64,000 nt of DNA from NCBI GenBank assembly GCA_002304505.1, contig NCEH01000038.1:25500-89499 (forward strand). Direction: 5' to 3'. A program made the translations under genes and the position numbers. Shown here piece after piece: positions 61,711 to 64,000 of the stretch (within the stretch, counting starts at the first letter, position 1; every line of letters starts with the position of its first letter). The notes below the pieces were generated by a model. It saw only the letters and a program-made list of their open reading frames with translations, was not told the origin of the DNA and searched no databases. This DNA comes from Rhizobiales bacterium 32-66-11. Lineage in GTDB: Bacteria > Pseudomonadota > Alphaproteobacteria > Rhizobiales > Xanthobacteraceae.

Positions 61711-61726
61711 GTTCGGATTTCCGGAC
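61711..61726. promoter_or_regulatory. Upstream palindrome 2, probable AioR enhancer site
   Basis: GTTCGGATTTCCGGAC has the same arms as palindrome 1 in inverted orientation. The two centres are 33 bp apart, about three helix turns, so both sites face the same side. This is the usual layout of an enhancer for an NtrC-type activator. Confidence 0.55.
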
Positions 61727-61789
61727 GCCGGATCGGAAAATTCCGGGGCAAATTCTTTTAATACATTGAAATAGAGCCAACAAATTTCC

Positions 61790-61805
61790 TGGCCCGTCTT
61801 CTGCA
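61790..61805 (+). promoter_or_regulatory. Sigma-54 promoter of aioBA
   Basis: TGGCCCGTCTTCTGCA matches the -24/-12 consensus TGGCACG-N4-TTGCW at 10 of 12 defined positions, with GG at 61791 and GC at 61803 correctly 12 bp apart. The start would be near 61815, about 40 bases before aioB. RpoN-dependent, AioR-activated transcription of aioBA is known in other alphaproteobacteria. Confidence 0.8.
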
Positions 61806-61855
61806 AAGCGGAAGCAACCCACGCGCATGACGTGGGCTTCCGGGAGGGAGCCAGA

Positions 61856-62377
61856 ATGAAGAGCTTCAAGACCGTCATCGACACGAGCCGCCGCAGATTC
61901 CTGACCGGCGCCGGTGTCATGACAGCGGGCATGGCGGCGGCAAGCGTCATGCCGAAGGAGGCGAAGGCCGCCCCGGCGGCCGCCCTCGTCGATTACCCCT
62001 CGAACCGCCTCGCCAATGTCGCGGACCTGAAGGTCAACGCGCCGCTCGATGTCGCCTATCCGGATCCCGATGCGCCGGGCGTCCTCATCAAGCTCGGCAA
62101 GCGGGTTCCCGGCGGAACGGGGCCCGATGGTGACCTGGTGGGTTTCTCCACGGTGTGCCCCCACAAGGGATTCCCGCTCACCTACAACGCCGCGGACAGG
62201 ACGATGAACTGTCCCGGCCACTACTCGCGGTTCGACTGCGAGAAGGGGGGCCAGCAGGTCTGGGGGCAGGCCACGCAGAACCTGCCCCAATACGCGCTCC
62301 GCATCGACGCCAAGGGGGACATCTACGCCGATGGCGTGGACGAACTCCTTTACGGCCGCCTGTCCAACGTTCTCTGA
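61856..62377 (+). CDS. aioB: Arsenite oxidase small subunit AioB (Rieske protein)
   Basis: Rieske subunit of 173 residues that carries electrons from the molybdenum subunit to cytochrome c in the periplasm. A twin-arginine signal (TSRRRFLTGAGVMTAGMAAA) exports the whole complex. The [2Fe-2S] ligands are Cys101 and His103 (CPHKGF) and Cys119 and His122 (CPGHYSRFD). An additional Cys128 follows the second motif. The C-terminus (GQATQNLPQYALR, GVDELLYGRLSNVL) is diagnostic. GGGAGGGAG precedes the ATG. It is 11 bp before aioA. Confidence 0.96.
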   Translation: MKSFKTVIDTSRRRFLTGAGVMTAGMAAASVMPKEAKAAPAAALVDYPSNRLANVADLKVNAPLDVAYPDPDAPGVLIKLGKRVPGGTGPDGDLVGFSTVCPHKGFPLTYNAADRTMNCPGHYSRFDCEKGGQQVWGQATQNLPQYALRIDAKGDIYADGVDELLYGRLSNVL

Positions 62378-62388
62378 GGGAGGGAAAG

Positions 62389-64000
62389 ATGGCCTACAAA
62401 CGCCAGATCGGAAGGCTGCCGATCATCCCGGCCAATGCCACCGTGCACAATGTCGTCTGCCACTATTGCATCGTCGGCTGCGGCTACAAGGCCTACAGCT
62501 GGGACGCACGATACGAGGGCGGCACCGCCCCCGCAGACAATGCGTTCGGCGTCGATCTATCGCGGCAGCAGGGCGCCGAGACCTCCGCCTGGTACGCACC
62601 CTCAATGTACAATCTCGTGAAGCAGGATGGGAAGGACGTCCATCTTGTGGTGAAGCCCGACAAGGCGTGCGTGGTGAATTCGGGCCTCGGGTCGGTGCGC
62701 GGTGCGCGCATGGCCGAGATGAGCTATTCGGGCCAGCGCAACACGCAGCTCCAGCGCCTCACCGCCCCCCTGGTCTGGCGCTATGGCCAGCTCCAGCCGA
62801 CGAGCTGGGACGATGCCCTCGACCTCGTCGCGCGCGTGACCGCGAACGTCATCGCGGCACAGGGCGAGGACGCCCTGTTCGTCTCCGCCTACGATCATGG
62901 CGGCGCCGGCGGCGGCTATGAGAACACCTGGGGGACCGGCAAGCTCTATTTCGGGGCCATGAAGATCAAGAACATCCGCATCCACAACCGCCCCGCCTAC
63001 AATTCCGAAGTCCATGGCACCCGCGACATGGGCGTCGGGGAGCTCAACAATTGCTACGAGGATGCCGAGCTCGCCGACACGATCGTCGCCGTCGGCACCA
63101 ATGCGCTCGAGACCCAGACCAACTATTTCCTCAACCACTGGGTCCCCAACCTGCGCGGGACATCGGTGGACAAGAAGAAAAAGGAGTTCGCGAACGAGGC
63201 TGTGGAGCGGGCCCGCATCGTCATCGTCGATCCGAGGCGGACCGTGACGGTGAACGCCTGCGAGATCGAGGCGGGCAAGGAGAACGTCCTCCACCTCGCC
63301 ATCAATTCCGGGACCGACCTGATCCTCTTCAATGCCTGGTTGACCTATGCCGCCGAGAAAGGATGGGTGGACCGCCCCTTCATTGCGGCCTCCACCAAGG
63401 ATTTCGACAAGGCGGTCGCCGCCAACAAGGTCAGCCTCGCGGAGGCGGCGAAGATCACGGGCGTGAGCGAAGCCGACATCGTGAAGGCCATCACCTGGAT
63501 CGCCGAACCCAAGGCAGGCAACGCCCGGCGACGGACCATGTTCGCCTACGAGAAGGGGCTGATCTGGGGCAACGACAATTACCGGACCAACCAGTCCCTC
63601 GTGAACCTCGCGCTTGCCACCGGCAATATCGGGCGGCCGGGCGGCGGCTGCGTGCGCATGGGGGGCCACCAGGAAGGCTATTCACGCCCCTCCGACGCCC
63701 ATGTCGGTCGCCCGGCCGCCTATGTCGACAAATTGCTCATCGAGGGCAAGGGCGCGGTGCACCACGTCTGGGGCTGCGACCATTACAAGACCACCCTCAA
63801 CGCCATGGAGTTCAAGCGGGTCTACAAGAAGCGGACGGACCTCGTGAAGGACGCCATGAATTCGGTGCCCTATGGCGACCGCGATGCCATGGTGAAGGCG
63901 ATCACCGACGCCATCCGCCAGGGGGGCCTGTTCTCGGTGGATGTCGACATCGTCCCCACCAAGATCGGCGAGGCCGCCCACGTCATCCTTCCCGCCGCGA
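62389..64000 (+). CDS. aioA: Arsenite oxidase large subunit AioA, N-terminal part
   Basis: Molybdopterin enzyme of the DMSO reductase family that oxidises arsenite to arsenate. The first ~537 residues are in the window; the frame is open at base 64000. The [3Fe-4S] cluster cysteines are Cys24, Cys27 and Cys31 (VVCHYCIVGCGY). Further AioA-specific segments include RLPIIPANATVHN, NNCYEDAELADTIVAVGTNALETQTN, GLIWGNDNYRTNQS and GGCVRMGGHQEGY. It has no signal peptide, as it is exported with AioB. GAGGGAGGG precedes the ATG. Confidence 0.97.
   Translation, partial: MAYKRQIGRLPIIPANATVHNVVCHYCIVGCGYKAYSWDARYEGGTAPADNAFGVDLSRQQGAETSAWYAPSMYNLVKQDGKDVHLVVKPDKACVVNSGLGSVRGARMAEMSYSGQRNTQLQRLTAPLVWRYGQLQPTSWDDALDLVARVTANVIAAQGEDALFVSAYDHGGAGGGYENTWGTGKLYFGAMKIKNIRIHNRPAYNSEVHGTRDMGVGELNNCYEDAELADTIVAVGTNALETQTNYFLNHWVPNLRGTSVDKKKKEFANEAVERARIVIVDPRRTVTVNACEIEAGKENVLHLAINSGTDLILFNAWLTYAAEKGWVDRPFIAASTKDFDKAVAANKVSLAEAAKITGVSEADIVKAITWIAEPKAGNARRRTMFAYEKGLIWGNDNYRTNQSLVNLALATGNIGRPGGGCVRMGGHQEGYSRPSDAHVGRPAAYVDKLLIEGKGAVHHVWGCDHYKTTLNAMEFKRVYKKRTDLVKDAMNSVPYGDRDAMVKAITDAIRQGGLFSVDVDIVPTKIGEAAHVILPAA

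Larger units (their letters stand above)
61522..61855. other. 334-bp control region of aioBA
   Basis: No gene. It contains the paired palindromes at 61678-61726, a small dyad CGGAA-AA-TTCCG at 61734-61745, an A+T-rich stretch (61746-61785) that could bend, and the sigma-54 promoter at 61790-61805. Confidence 0.7.

Noticed and set aside
1..64000. Search for tRNA, rRNA, CRISPR arrays, insertion sequences and prophage genes
   Set aside because: Read by eye on both strands; no cloverleaf with a GTTCRA-type loop, no regularly spaced repeats, no transposase, integrase or phage proteins among the translations.

Overview
The window reads as GC-rich chromosomal DNA of an alphaproteobacterium of the Hyphomicrobiales (Rhizobiales). 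The left edge holds the end of the very-long-chain lipid A acyl cluster typical of that order, and the many ABC and TRAP uptake operons, the sox-type genes and the arsenite oxidase cluster fit a metabolically versatile Xanthobacteraceae-like soil or water bacterium (Ancylobacter, Starkeya, Xanthobacter or Azorhizobium type). The family-level placement is inference from gene content. I saw no tRNA, rRNA, CRISPR array or insertion sequence.

Layout. 1-3.3 kb: end of the lipid A acyl cluster (fabF, an SDR, an alcohol dehydrogenase, lpxXL). 3.4-5.0 kb: purE-purK. 5.0-7.6 kb: TetR regulator with divergent cupin protein, DUF983 membrane protein, LysR regulator. 7.9-14.4 kb: Liv-type ABC importer with an AhpD-like protein and a flavin-dependent monooxygenase, then a broken guanidinobutyrase gene, MarC and a GntR regulator. 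17.4-22.2 kb: Ssu/Tau-type ABC importer, a broken second monooxygenase and a flavin reductase. 22.3-25.1 kb: EnvZ/OmpR-like two-component pair and a small exported protein. 25.2-31.5 kb: one tightly coupled eight-gene operon, iorA-iorB-fccA-fccB-soxX-soxY-soxZ-soxA. 31.9-33.3 kb: periplasmic histidine acid phosphatase. 33.3-41.6 kb: LysR, M24/creatinase-like protein, TRAP transporter, DUF2848, amidase and DUF1445 hydro-lyase. 42-49.6 kb: DUF2778 protein, diguanylate cyclase, threonine aldolase, MarR-EmrA-EmrB efflux, YciI protein. 49.7-57.6 kb: an operon joining a sugar-type ABC importer, an alkaline-phosphatase-superfamily enzyme and a broken phosphonoacetate hydrolase, divergent from a SorC-type regulator. 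58.0-64.0 kb: the arsenite oxidase locus aioX-aioS-aioR-aioB-aioA (aioA runs off the edge), with a sigma-54 promoter and a paired upstream palindrome before aioB.

Two things stand out. First, the ior-fcc-sox operon combines the sulfur-carrier part of the Sox system (SoxXA, SoxYZ) and a flavocytochrome c pair with a xanthine-dehydrogenase-family molybdoenzyme. It has neither soxB nor soxCD, and its SoxY ends in an unusual sequence after the carrier cysteine. Repeated GCGACA/TGTCGC motifs at 10-bp spacing lie on both sides, next to the two-component genes. Second, four genes (guanidinobutyrase, a monooxygenase, phosphonoacetate hydrolase and aioR) each lack an internal block of roughly 90-180 bp with a change of frame exactly at the join. 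Either these are real recent deletions, or the assembly drops short segments. This matters for judging whether arsenite oxidation is still regulated.
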